Assembly: GCA_046349255.1 (NCBI GenBank)
Contig: JAXMCR010000003.1
Location: 434,001 to 498,000 of the forward strand
Source: DAIODI01 sp046349255
GTDB taxonomy: Bacteria > Pseudomonadota > Alphaproteobacteria > Rhizobiales > Aestuariivirgaceae
Length of the DNA stretch: 64,000 bases
Reading direction: 5' to 3'
Shown: piece after piece, positions 50,731-58,226 of the stretch
Position numbering within the stretch: the first letter of the stretch is position 1
Layout: each line of letters opens with the position of its first letter
Made by a program: the position numbers and the translations under genes
Notes under the pieces: generated by a model
Database searches by the model: none
Told to the model about the DNA's origin: nothing
What the model saw: the letters and a program-made list of their open reading frames with translations, nothing else

Positions 50731-51069
50731 CCGAACGACCCGGCCGGGGCTGTTCCCGCATGATCTTCGATGACCCTTGACCAGGGCCGCCGACCTGCAT
50801 TGGCCGGGGACACATAACATTTTCTGCAACAGAACAGCATATGTCTCGAAATGACATTGTCTGTTCTGCTGCGCGCCGTTACCTCATCTCGTTGCGTGGG
50901 AAGGGTTAGCCGCCACCTGCGTGTCGATGCACCTGGTTTTCCCTGTTGAAGGTGCGTGGGCGCTTACCCGAGAGGGCGGCGAAGGTACCGCATCCCTTCG
51001 CCAGGGGGCGCAACATCGGCCGCGCGAGGCCTTGATGATGCGTCCCCGTTTCGGGAAGCCGTGAAAAGC
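50731..51069. other. structured intergenic region downstream of bamA
   Basis: About 340 bp with no convincing gene. It contains a perfect 8-bp hairpin (GGCGAAGG 50978-50985 with CCTTCGCC 50995-51002) and an AT-rich stretch around 50815-50860. A small RNA or the remnant of a lost gene is possible; I see no signature of SRP, 6S or RNase P RNA. Confidence 0.35.
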
Positions 51070-51097
51070 AAAACCGCCGGGCCCTGAGACCCGGCGG
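51070..51097 (-). terminator. Rho-independent terminator after the Flp pilin gene
   Basis: CCGCCGGG (51074-51081) pairs with CCCGGCGG (51090-51097), 8-nt loop; read on the minus strand it is followed by TTTT. It lies 31 bp past the pilin stop. Confidence 0.85.
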
Positions 51098-51128
51098 AAG
51101 GGGTAGCCCCAAATCGCAAAGCGCTGGC

Positions 51129-51290
51129 TTACTGCAGCGCGCCGCCGATGCTGCCGAACACGTTCGTCAGGCCGGTTTCGATCGCCGGCAACGCCGCCAC
51201 GAGCGCAAGACCGGTGGCTGCCGCAATGAGGCCGTACTCGATGGCCGTGGCGCCCGACTCGTCCTTGAGGAAGCGGTTGATAATCGTCAT
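51129..51290 (-). CDS. flp: Flp/Fap-type pilin
   Basis: 53 residues. The motif RFLKDESGATAIEYGLIAAA is the Flp prepilin signature: a short basic leader, cleavage after Gly by a TadV-like peptidase, then the ATAIEYGLI hydrophobic helix. It would polymerise into a Tad pilus for adhesion. The ATG at 51290 follows GGAGATCT; an in-frame start at 51350 is not pilin-like. No tad/cpa assembly genes are in the window, so they must be elsewhere. Confidence 0.9.
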   Translation of the reverse strand: MTIINRFLKDESGATAIEYGLIAAATGLALVAALPAIETGLTNVFGSIGGALQ

Positions 51291-51503
51291 GGAAGATCTC
51301 CTTGTATTCAGGCGTGCGTCCTGCCCCACGCCAAGAAGTCTACCGGCCAAACATTTTGGAACCGTGTTTCGAAGCGCTTAACTTTGCTGCATTAAGTCTA
51401 ATTTCGCCTCCAACCTTCATAGTATTGCGCCTGGATGGTTGCTTATGCTGACGCGCGACGGGATCGCATCTCAGCTTCTCGGCGGGAACTCCACGAACAG
51501 AAG

Positions 51504-51530
51504 GAGCCCCAGGGAGGACGGCTGGGGCTC
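51504..51530 (-). terminator. terminator hairpin after VPxPA-CTERM gene
   Basis: GAGCCCCAG (51504-51512) pairs with CTGGGGCTC (51522-51530), 9-nt loop. T-rich but imperfect tail on the minus strand. Confidence 0.65.
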
Positions 51531-51553
51531 TTGAACCAAAAGAGAGAAACTCG

Positions 51554-52327
51554 TCAGGCGGCTTGTTTGGCCTTCTTGCGCGAGGCTGCGCCCAAGAACG
51601 TCAGTCCCGTCAGGAACAGGGGCAGGGCCGCAGGGACAGGGATGTCCGGCAGGACTTGTCCGACAACGCCGAACCGAACGTTGTCGATCGCGAAGCCGGC
51701 CGGCTCATCCCCGACGAGATCGAGGAACACGCCGGCGATCGAGGCCAAGCCGTTGTCCGTCACGAGCCCGAGGAACTGAATGCCGGTGATCGAGTTCACG
51801 ACAGTTCCGAGGAGATTGCCCTGCCGATCGAAGGCGGTGATGCCGGTGGATCCGACGGCGTTGAAGAAGCCGGCGTCAAACCCGACCCCGTACTGATCTT
51901 CGCTGAACAGCAACGCGATGGGGCCATTGAACGTCGGTGAGCCGGAAAGCACCGGCGACGTCGGGTTTGAACCGTCATTGGTGATGAACGTGTTCGGCGA
52001 AGCGCCGTCCAACGTCAGCGGACCCGTGGGGCTTCCGACGACGCACGCCGTGGCGGCCGCTCCCGGACAGTCGACGCCTGGATTGCCGCTGAGGTTTTGA
52101 CCGACGAAAAAGCCTCCGGTGAAAACACTCGGAGATGTCGGGTCACCACCATAGTCGGCCGGGGTGTAGGTGGGATTGACCGTACCGAATGGGAGTTCAC
52201 TGAAGGTGATTTGTCCAGCGCCGGCAACAAAGGCCGACGCGTCGACTTGGATGACGCCAGCATTGGCATTGCTGAGGGACGCAAGGGTCATGGAGGCTGC
52301 AAGCACTGCGAGTTTTAGATTTTTCAT
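51554..52327 (-). CDS. VPxPA-CTERM-sorted exported protein
   Basis: 257 residues: signal peptide (MKNLKLAVLAASMTLASLSN...NA), a beta-rich mid-region without recognised domain, and a C-terminal sorting tail with IPVPAALPLF, a membrane helix (FLTGLTFLGAA) and SRKKAKQ. This is the VPLPA-CTERM/PEP-CTERM-type signal processed by an exosortase, usually linked to exopolysaccharide. No exosortase gene is visible here. Divergent from a second such gene. Confidence 0.82.
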   Translation of the reverse strand: MKNLKLAVLAASMTLASLSNANAGVIQVDASAFVAGAGQITFSELPFGTVNPTYTPADYGGDPTSPSVFTGGFFVGQNLSGNPGVDCPGAAATACVVGSPTGPLTLDGASPNTFITNDGSNPTSPVLSGSPTFNGPIALLFSEDQYGVGFDAGFFNAVGSTGITAFDRQGNLLGTVVNSITGIQFLGLVTDNGLASIAGVFLDLVGDEPAGFAIDNVRFGVVGQVLPDIPVPAALPLFLTGLTFLGAASRKKAKQAA

Positions 52328-52572
52328 AGCACTCTCCGTAGCCGCAACAGTTAGTCCTCGCGCGGAGACCGTTACGCTTTCGGATTACAACGTCAAGTTG
52401 GATTTATACGGAATTTTATCCGTGTTGCGTGTAGTTTGCAGGTTTCCTCATTGTGAGATCCAATACTTGGTCGGCAAAGTCTGGCGGGGAATCGTCGGCG
52501 ACAAAATTTAATTTCCAATAACCTTAATCTTATGTTAACATTACGTTGCGGTAACCTTTGGGAGGCGACAAA
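52328..52572. other. divergent promoter region of the two CTERM genes
   Basis: 245 bp, AT-rich near 52395-52550. It must contain two divergent promoters. A weak pair for the minus-strand gene is TTGACG (52396-52391) and TAACGG (52374-52369), 16 bp apart; the plus-side promoter is not clear. Confidence 0.35.
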
Positions 52573-53235
52573 ATGGCGCTCAAGCGGACATCTTTGGCGA
52601 TCTTGCTTCTCGGGATGTGCATTTCGGGAGGCCAAGCTAACGCAGCAAACTTTTCGTTCACGGGGTCGTTCACCCAGGACGACAACGTTCAGCTTTTCAA
52701 CTTTTCAGTTGGTGCGACCTCAAACGTCGTCTTGAGGTCGTTGTCCTATGCCGGTGGCGTCAACAGTCAGAACGTGACAATTGCGCGAGGCGGTTTCGAC
52801 CCCATCCTCGCCCTTTTCGACGCGACGGGCGCACTGATCAATCAGAATGATGACGGGGCCCCAGGCACAGTTCCTGTGGACACAGTAACGGGGCTCGCTT
52901 ACGACACATACTTGGCTCTGAACGGCCTTGCGGCTGGCAACTACACTGTCGCCGTGATGCAATACAACAACTTCGCTAACGGACCCAATCTTTCCAACGG
53001 GTTTAGTCGCGATGGACAGGGAAATTTCACGGGAGCCACCTATGGGTGCTCGCAAGGCAGCTTTTGCGACTTTCGGGGCAACAATCGAAACGTGAACTGG
53101 GCGTTCGACATTGAAGGCGTTGAATCAGCGACGCTTCCGGATATTCCGGTTCCGGCCGCATTGCCGCTCTTCGCCACCGGCCTGGCTGCAGTCGGTTACG
53201 CCGGTCGCCGACGGAAGGCCACCGTCGCACGCTGA
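52573..53235 (+). CDS. DVUA0089-like, VPxPA-CTERM-sorted exported protein
   Basis: 220 residues: signal peptide (SLAILLLGMCISGGQANA), a bacterial pre-peptidase-like beta domain (NVQLFNFSVGATSNVVLRSL, IARGGFDPILALFDATGALI), and a C-terminal LPDIPVPAALPLF tail, helix and RRRKA. The tail is nearly identical to that of the divergent neighbour over 13 residues, pointing to the same sorting machinery. The ATG at 52573 follows GGGAGG; an in-frame TTG at 52558 lacks one. A strong terminator follows. Confidence 0.82.
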   Translation: MALKRTSLAILLLGMCISGGQANAANFSFTGSFTQDDNVQLFNFSVGATSNVVLRSLSYAGGVNSQNVTIARGGFDPILALFDATGALINQNDDGAPGTVPVDTVTGLAYDTYLALNGLAAGNYTVAVMQYNNFANGPNLSNGFSRDGQGNFTGATYGCSQGSFCDFRGNNRNVNWAFDIEGVESATLPDIPVPAALPLFATGLAAVGYAGRRRKATVAR

Positions 53236-53254
53236 CGATCGCACGATATTGATC

Positions 53255-53290
53255 AAGCCCCGGCCTTTTCGCCGGGGCTTTGCATTTCTC
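53255..53290 (+). terminator. Rho-independent terminator
   Basis: AAGCCCCGGC (53255-53264) pairs with GCCGGGGCTT (53271-53280), loop CTTTTC, followed by TTGCATTTC. A perfect 10-bp stem. Confidence 0.92.
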
Positions 53291-53322
53291 ACGGCCGACC
53301 GCGCCAATGCCGTCGCTCCGGG

Positions 53323-53369
53323 TGGTGCCGGCAGAGGGACTCGAACCCCCGACCCCCTGATTACAAATC
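53323..53369 (-). other. attachment site: 3' fragment of tRNA-Thr(TGT)
   Basis: Read on the minus strand, this is tRNA positions 30-76 of a Thr tRNA: loop TTTGTAA with anticodon TGT (53363-53365), half stem TCAGG, variable GGGTC, T-stem/loop GGGGG-TTCGAGT-CCCTC, acceptor strand TGCCGGC and encoded ACCA. Past position 30 the sequence no longer pairs and no D-arm or 5' acceptor strand follows. It is therefore a displaced 3' end, the classic footprint of a tyrosine recombinase that integrates in a tRNA anticodon region. Confidence 0.85.
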
Positions 53370-53419
53370 CGATCGTCGCTTTCGCAGTTCCTACGTAGAC
53401 CGCGGATTTCCGCGATCTA

Positions 53420-53448
53420 TTGTCATTCTCTGCGAGCCTGACTACACT
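53420..53448 (+). promoter_or_regulatory. promoter of the integrase gene
   Basis: TTGTCA (53420-53425), 17-bp spacer, TACACT (53443-53448). Matches five and four of six consensus bases. The -10 box is inside an inverted repeat, so a bound repressor would block RNA polymerase. Confidence 0.6.
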
Positions 53449-53482
53449 GTCAACACAGTGTTTTGGCGCATAGTTACAGTGT
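53444..53482. promoter_or_regulatory. operator: ACACTGT-CAAC-ACAGTGT plus a third half-site
   Basis: A perfect 7-bp inverted repeat (53444-53450 and 53455-53461) overlaps the -10 and start region of the integrase promoter. A third ACAGTGT at 53476-53482 repeats the right half 21 bp downstream, two helical turns. This layout fits cooperative binding by a dimeric regulator. Confidence 0.55.
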
Positions 53483-53495
53483 GAAGGCCCGTGTG

Positions 53496-54659
53496 ATGAC
53501 GGAAAAGACGGAAACCACTTACGCCGGCCTCCTGACGGACCGCGCGAAGCTGATCGCCACTGGCAAACCCTACAAGCTCGTCTCCGCTGGGGAGGGGCTG
53601 ATCGTCGAGGTCTTCCGAGGGAAGTTCACTGCCAAGGTGCAGCGGGAAAAGCGCGTCGATGGAAAGCGGAAGACGAAGCGGTTTCTGCTGGGCCATATCG
53701 AGAGCGAGGCCGACCTGAAGCGCTTCAGGAGGGCCGCCAAGCGCTTTGCCACGCCGGCGGATGCATTCCTGCCCAAGGAAGCGCCCAAGGCTTCCCTGCC
53801 CACGCTGGCGGCGCTGGTAAAGCCGTTCGAGACGGCCAAGATGAAAGCGACGAACGAGCGGACGAAGGAGTCCTTCCGCTACTCGATCAGACTTCTGCCG
53901 TGGAAGGACATTCCCGTCGATCGGCTGGCCGAAGAGGGCTGGACTTGGGAAGAGATGGCCGCTTGGCACGCCGACAAGCCCGAGCGCCGCGCGGCGAACC
54001 TTGCGATCGCCAGCGCCCGGCGCATCTGGCGATGGGCACCGATGCTGAAAGGCGTGTTCGACCCGCACACCGTCTTCGATCTTCACAAGATCACCCTCGA
54101 CGAGGAACCGAACGCGGTTCCGGTCGACGAGTACCCGGGAGCGCTGCGCCGGATCGACGCCATGGACGTCGACAGCAAGGGCGTGTTCTGGCGGCTGGTA
54201 TCAGCAAGCGGCATCCGCAAGGCCGAGGCGCTGGCGGCGCAGTGGCAGGATTTAGACCTCGACGCCGGTATGCTGACGATCCCGTCACCGAAGGGCGGCG
54301 TCACCCGCAAGTACACCCGGCCGATCGGCCCCTCGCTCGCCACCTTCCTGCGCGACCTGAAGGCGCGGCCGTTGTCCGACAGGTGGCTTTGTCCCGCTGC
54401 CCGGGGCGACGGTCACCTGACCGACGTTGACGTCCCCGGCTGGACCTACACGCCGCACCAATTCCGGTTCTCGTACCTGTCGAAGCTCCGCTCGATCGGG
54501 ATCGAGAAGGACATCGGCTCGCTCCTGCTCAACCACCGCCTGCCGCGCGGCTCGAACATCACGACCCGGTACAGCGACCCGAACGATCTGCGCGAAGTCC
54601 TGCGCGAGGCCGTCAACCGGGTAGATACGTTGTTGACTCAACTTCGCAGTGTCGGCTAA
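53496..54659 (+). CDS. int: tyrosine recombinase (integrase)
   Basis: 387 residues. C-terminal catalytic domain holds Arg in SGIRKAEAL, Lys in SPKGGVTRKY, the His-x-x-Arg in TPHQFRFSYLSKL, His in LLNHRLPR, and the nucleophile Tyr in NITTRYSDP. The N-terminal about 180 residues are basic arm/core-binding regions. It would recombine the element's att site with the tRNA-Thr gene. ATG 53496 is preferred (GAAGG 8 nt upstream); TTG 53463 lies within the operator and too near the transcription start. A possible promoter for the next genes is at its 3' end. Confidence 0.9.
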   Translation: MTEKTETTYAGLLTDRAKLIATGKPYKLVSAGEGLIVEVFRGKFTAKVQREKRVDGKRKTKRFLLGHIESEADLKRFRRAAKRFATPADAFLPKEAPKASLPTLAALVKPFETAKMKATNERTKESFRYSIRLLPWKDIPVDRLAEEGWTWEEMAAWHADKPERRAANLAIASARRIWRWAPMLKGVFDPHTVFDLHKITLDEEPNAVPVDEYPGALRRIDAMDVDSKGVFWRLVSASGIRKAEALAAQWQDLDLDAGMLTIPSPKGGVTRKYTRPIGPSLATFLRDLKARPLSDRWLCPAARGDGHLTDVDVPGWTYTPHQFRFSYLSKLRSIGIEKDIGSLLLNHRLPRGSNITTRYSDPNDLREVLREAVNRVDTLLTQLRSVG

Positions 54660-54662
54660 TCT
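54633..54662 (+). promoter_or_regulatory. putative promoter for the excisionase-primase operon
   Basis: TTGACT (54633-54638), then TAATCT at 54657-54662 with an 18-bp spacer (or CTAATC with 17). It lies within the last codons of the integrase gene, 107 nt before the next start codon. Confidence 0.35.
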
Positions 54663-54739
54663 TTCGCCGTTGGGAAACGCGGGGAGCCGGGACGCTTCGC
54701 CGCTACTGGGATAGCCCGACACGGCCACAGATCAAGGTC

Positions 54740-54766
54740 GACGTCCTTTGCACAAGCAAGGACGTC
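54740..54766 (+). promoter_or_regulatory. hairpin covering the ribosome-binding site of the excisionase-like gene
   Basis: GACGTCCTT (54740-54748) pairs with AAGGACGTC (54758-54766), 9-nt loop. The right arm contains AAGGA, the Shine-Dalgarno sequence located 6 nt before the ATG at 54769. Folding would hide the ribosome site; the same inverted repeat could be a DNA operator. Confidence 0.5.
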
Positions 54767-54768
54767 GC

Positions 54769-55029
54769 ATGTCAAGCTTCCCGAAAGACTTTCTCAATGC
54801 GTTGAAGGACGCCCTCCGCGAAGAGGGTGATATCGGCCCCGATCGAGCCGTGCTCGATATCGAAGCGGCCGCGCAATTTCTCGGCGTCTCCGTCCATGGT
54901 GTTCGGCATTGGTGCCGGACGACCGATATCCCGTACTTCAGGCTCGGGGCCGGTCCCCGCGCGCGCCTGCACTTCCACAAGTCCGAGCTAGAGAAATGGA
55001 TCGCGTCGCGCCGGCGGGGAAGGGCGTGA
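54769..55029 (+). CDS. helix-turn-helix DNA-binding protein, excisionase-like
   Basis: 86 residues. The C-terminal part is a MerR-like/HTH_17 winged helix (LDIEAAAQFLGVSVHGVRHW, then IPYFRLGAGPRARLHFHKSE). Such proteins next to an integrase serve as recombination directionality factors or transcriptional switches (AlpA/Xis). ATG 54769 has AAGGA in place; the in-frame TTG at 54748 would put the start within the hairpin. It is 3 bp from the primase gene, so both are on one transcript. Confidence 0.75.
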   Translation: MSSFPKDFLNALKDALREEGDIGPDRAVLDIEAAAQFLGVSVHGVRHWCRTTDIPYFRLGAGPRARLHFHKSELEKWIASRRRGRA

Positions 55030-55032
55030 CCC

Positions 55033-57744
55033 ATGGACCTGAAGTGGTTCGGTGGCGACCGTGAACGCTATCTCCTGACATACGCCGTCAAACCGGAGGC
55101 GTTCGCGAAGGCCTTGGCCAATGGCGAGCGCATCCACAAGGACATGCGGAAGACGCTGACGGTCCCGTATGTCGTCAATAAAGAGACTGGCGAGCTTTCG
55201 AAGCATCCGCCGCTGACGCAAGACCTCTTCAACAAGGATCACCTGGCCGGCCTGCCGTTGCCCATGCACGGCATGAGCCCGTTCGTCAGTGACAGCGAAG
55301 TGATCTTCGCCGTCGTCGATATCGACGAGTACGACGAAAACGACCCCGAGGCGACTGCGAAGAAGGCGTGCGACTTCGCCTTCAATTACCGCGACTGCAA
55401 GCTCATGGTCGAGAAGACCTTCTCGGGCGGCGCGCACCTGTGGATCATCTGGGAGAAGCCGGTGCCGGCCGAGTACGCGATGGAGGTCGCCGACAAGGTG
55501 TACTTCGCGTACTTCGGCGACGACGCACCCGCGCCGAACACGCCCGGCGGTGGCGAGCGCTTCCCCAAGCAGGAGAAGCGGAGCGAGACCGGCAACAGCG
55601 TGCACTTGCCGTATGCCGGCGGAGATAAGGCACTCTGCTACTTCATGCACACGATGGCGAAGTCGCGCTTCAAGCTCGACGACGTCGACGAGGTCATCTC
55701 GCGCTACTTGAACCCGGCCCCGGAGGATGCCGCGCGCATCGCGGAGGCCGTCGCCAAGAGGAAGGAACCGCCCGCCGAGCCGCAGCCTACTCCCGAGGAA
55801 CTCTCCTACGTCGCCTTCGGCGGTGACGTGTGGGACCCGGAGGCGGACGCGAAGCTCCACACCCGCGAGATGTTCGAGCGCACGTTCACCTTGCTCCGCA
55901 AGTTCTGGCCGGGCGCGAAGTCCGGCGAACGTCACAACGCCTGCAACGCTCTCCTTTGCGCCCTTCGCGACTATTACTTCGAGCCAGGCGAGGCCGTAGC
56001 GATCGTCAAGGAAATGGCGCGCGCGACCGGCGACCGCGAGAACCGGATCACCGACGCCGAGAACCAATGGGAGAAGGAGAAGACGACCGGTCTCACACGC
56101 CTGCTTCAAATCCTAGAACCCGAGCCGATCACGGCGGAGTGGAAGGCCACCCGCAAAATCATCCTCGACCATTTCCGCCAGTACGAGTTCGCCTACAAGC
56201 GTCAGTACTGCCTCGTGAAGGGCGAGGGCTATCGCGAGCCGACCCTCGAACTCGCCGAGAAGATCATGGCGAAGCGCAAGACGCACTACGCCAACGCCCG
56301 GAACCAAATCTGCTCGATCGAGAATGCGGCCTTGCGCCCGATCGAGACCGCGCCCGAGCTTCTGAGCATCCTCGATCGCCTAAGCCCGTGGATTACCGAT
56401 AAGGGCCGCCCGGCAAATGCCGTCTACGCCGACGTGATGGCCGTGCGCTATCCCCGCACGCACCTTCAGACGATCAACCGCCTCGTCACCTCGCCGATCG
56501 TCCAGGCGGACGGCTCGATCCTTCAGGAGAACGGCTATCACGCGCCGATCAAGACGCTCGTCGACATTGCCGACGGGGACATGATCGACGTCCCCGAGGT
56601 CGTCACGATCGAGATGGCGCAGGCGGCGCTGAAGCGCTGCGGGGATCTCTTTTGCGAGACGGACTACGTCCACGAGAGCGGCCTCTCGGTGGCGCTGGCC
56701 GGAATGATGATGGGGGTCGGTTCCGACAGCGTCGACTTCAGCCCGTCATTCATCGCGGCGGCCTCGGGACCAGGTGCCGGCAAGGGCAACCATTCCTACA
56801 TCTGGTCGCGCTGCAAGCAGCCGCTTGCGACGCCGTACCTGACATGGTCGCCGGACGACCCCGCGGAAAATCATAAGACCCTAGTCGGTGCGCTGGTCGA
56901 CGGGTCCGGGATGATCATCTTCGACAACGCCGTCGTGATCCCGGCGCACCCGACATGGCTTGCGCTCCACACCGAGGGGTGGCTGGCGCTGCGCATCTTG
57001 GGTTCGACCGGCAACGTCATGTGTTCGACGAAGGCGTTCAAGATCGTGACGCTCAACGGGCTCATGGGCCTGCTCGCCAATCTCGACGCGGCCGACATCA
57101 TCCGCCGGTCGCTGTTCATGGAAATCGATCCGCCGCCCGATCCCGAGGACCATCCGTATTCTTTCGACCCGCGGAAGCGCTTCGATGCGAACCGGAAGGA
57201 CTACGTGACGGCGATCGCCACGGTGTTGCGGTGGGCATGGTCGACGGACCTCCGGGAGGTCGACGTCGCTGCACACGGGTCGTTCTCGTCGTTCGCCGAT
57301 CGCATCCGGCGGCCGCTCGTCGCCCTCGGGTATCCCGACCCGCTGCTCGCCACACTCGAAATGAAGCGCAAGGGCCAGGCGCGAGACCCGGCGAAGCAGG
57401 CGTTCTTCTTTAAGTGGCTTCAGATGTTTGGCGACTACACCCTGACGGCGCGGGAGGTGTACGACAAGGTCTTCGACTACGCCAGCACGACGCCCGCGAA
57501 GCGGGACTTCGTCGACGCTATCCAAGCGCTCGCGAAGAAGGATATCGGGCGGGAGATCAGGGGAACACAGGACCTCGGGTATCTCCTGCGCAAGCTCGAC
57601 CGGCAGTACTACGGCCGCGAGTTCCGGTTCGTGGTCGGGTTCGATGCGCACCACAAGACCAACACCTACTCGCTTCAGGTCTGGAACGGGTCCGAGCAGG
57701 GGCTGCGCGATCTCAACACGTATGGCGCGAAGGGGCTGCTATGA
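55033..57744 (+). CDS. primase-helicase-like replication protein
   Basis: 903 residues. An N-terminal archaeo-eukaryotic primase-like domain is indicated by the Asp pair in VVDIDEYDEN (about 93-102) and by FSGGAHLWIIWE and GNSVHLPYAGG, the pattern of the TOTE-type primase superfamily. The middle segment is Lys/Glu-rich helical. The C-terminal half has a P-loop-like GPGAGKGN (about 577-584) and an acidic strand further on, pointing to a superfamily 3 or DnaB-like helicase fold, diverged. It should synthesise primers and unwind the element's origin, as in P4-like satellites and PICIs. The codon use is GC-rich, like the chromosome. Its stop overlaps a 32-codon open frame that I do not call a gene. 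Confidence 0.7.
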   Translation: MDLKWFGGDRERYLLTYAVKPEAFAKALANGERIHKDMRKTLTVPYVVNKETGELSKHPPLTQDLFNKDHLAGLPLPMHGMSPFVSDSEVIFAVVDIDEYDENDPEATAKKACDFAFNYRDCKLMVEKTFSGGAHLWIIWEKPVPAEYAMEVADKVYFAYFGDDAPAPNTPGGGERFPKQEKRSETGNSVHLPYAGGDKALCYFMHTMAKSRFKLDDVDEVISRYLNPAPEDAARIAEAVAKRKEPPAEPQPTPEELSYVAFGGDVWDPEADAKLHTREMFERTFTLLRKFWPGAKSGERHNACNALLCALRDYYFEPGEAVAIVKEMARATGDRENRITDAENQWEKEKTTGLTRLLQILEPEPITAEWKATRKIILDHFRQYEFAYKRQYCLVKGEGYREPTLELAEKIMAKRKTHYANARNQICSIENAALRPIETAPELLSILDRLSPWITDKGRPANAVYADVMAVRYPRTHLQTINRLVTSPIVQADGSILQENGYHAPIKTLVDIADGDMIDVPEVVTIEMAQAALKRCGDLFCETDYVHESGLSVALAGMMMGVGSDSVDFSPSFIAAASGPGAGKGNHSYIWSRCKQPLATPYLTWSPDDPAENHKTLVGALVDGSGMIIFDNAVVIPAHPTWLALHTEGWLALRILGSTGNVMCSTKAFKIVTLNGLMGLLANLDAADIIRRSLFMEIDPPPDPEDHPYSFDPRKRFDANRKDYVTAIATVLRWAWSTDLREVDVAAHGSFSSFADRIRRPLVALGYPDPLLATLEMKRKGQARDPAKQAFFFKWLQMFGDYTLTAREVYDKVFDYASTTPAKRDFVDAIQALAKKDIGREIRGTQDLGYLLRKLDRQYYGREFRFVVGFDAHHKTNTYSLQVWNGSEQGLRDLNTYGAKGLL

Positions 57745-57755
57745 AGACCAACCGT

Positions 57756-57862
57756 GCGGGGACTTGCGGGGAAGTCTATAACCCCCTCGCCCAGAACAAC
57801 AAAATTGGACTCAATTTCTTTTTATTGGGGGTGGGGTAGAGGGCTTCCCCGCAACTCCCCGC
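57756..57862. other. candidate replication origin: inverted iteron pairs around an AT-rich core
   Basis: Left arm GCGGGGACTTGCGGGGAA (57756-57773) and right arm TTCCCCGCAACTCCCCGC (57845-57862) are inverted copies with a single mismatch. Each arm has two GCGGGGA units at a 10-bp period, one helical turn. Between them is an AT-rich core with a perfect palindrome AAATTG-GACT-CAATTT (57802-57817). The site directly follows the primase gene. Confidence 0.5.
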
Positions 57863-58226
57863 AAGCTCTTCCCATCACCCCTCGATCCCGTGCCGCCTCC
57901 GGCTATCGCTCGGCGCAAAAGCGCCACCTGATCGTTCAGCAGGTTATAGCCAGTTTTGATGGAAAAATTGCTGGCCACTTATCAGTAGGTTAGACGAGAT
58001 CGAGCTTCAGCCACGTCCTTTCGACACGGTCTTTCACACGGAAAAACGCGCGTATGCATCTTCGAGCGCGATAAAATAGGGCGGCTGGGTGGACTCGCAG
58101 TCATGGACTTGCTCATTGTCGGACCTCTCTCGCGCGCGCGCGCGTGAGGTGTTGCAACCGTTGAATATCCTGCAACTAAGTCGCCGGACCTGCCAAATGG
58201 GAAAAATCGAAACGACGGTTCGCACC
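57863..58226. other. junction between element backbone and defence cargo
   Basis: About 360 bp with no supported gene. It includes a small hairpin (GGCGC-AAAA-GCGCC, 57912-57925), a (CG)7 run at 58131-58144, and GTTGCAAC (58151-58158) with TGCAAC again at 58171-58176. The vsr-dcm-nurA-herA promoter must lie here; TTGCAA at 58152-58157 is the best -35 candidate, but no good -10 follows. Confidence 0.4.

Noticed and set aside
48241..50829. An 862-codon minus-strand open frame opposite bamA
   Set aside because: Same composition artefact; BamA signal peptide, POTRA and barrel are clear on the plus strand.
53323..53398. A complete tRNA-Thr gene
   Set aside because: Only positions 30-76 are present. 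The 5' acceptor strand and D-arm are absent, so it is a fragment and not a working tRNA.
53111..53398. A plus-strand open frame with GRGTRTPDPLITN
   Set aside because: This peptide is the known false translation of the tRNA 3' end on its opposite strand.
57741..57839. A 32-codon open frame overlapping the primase stop (ATGA)
   Set aside because: Spans the left iteron arm and AT-rich core, and the peptide has no feature; more likely the ori-like site than a gene.
58131..58144. (CG)7 dinucleotide run
   Set aside because: Could form Z-DNA, but one short run alone is not evidence of function.
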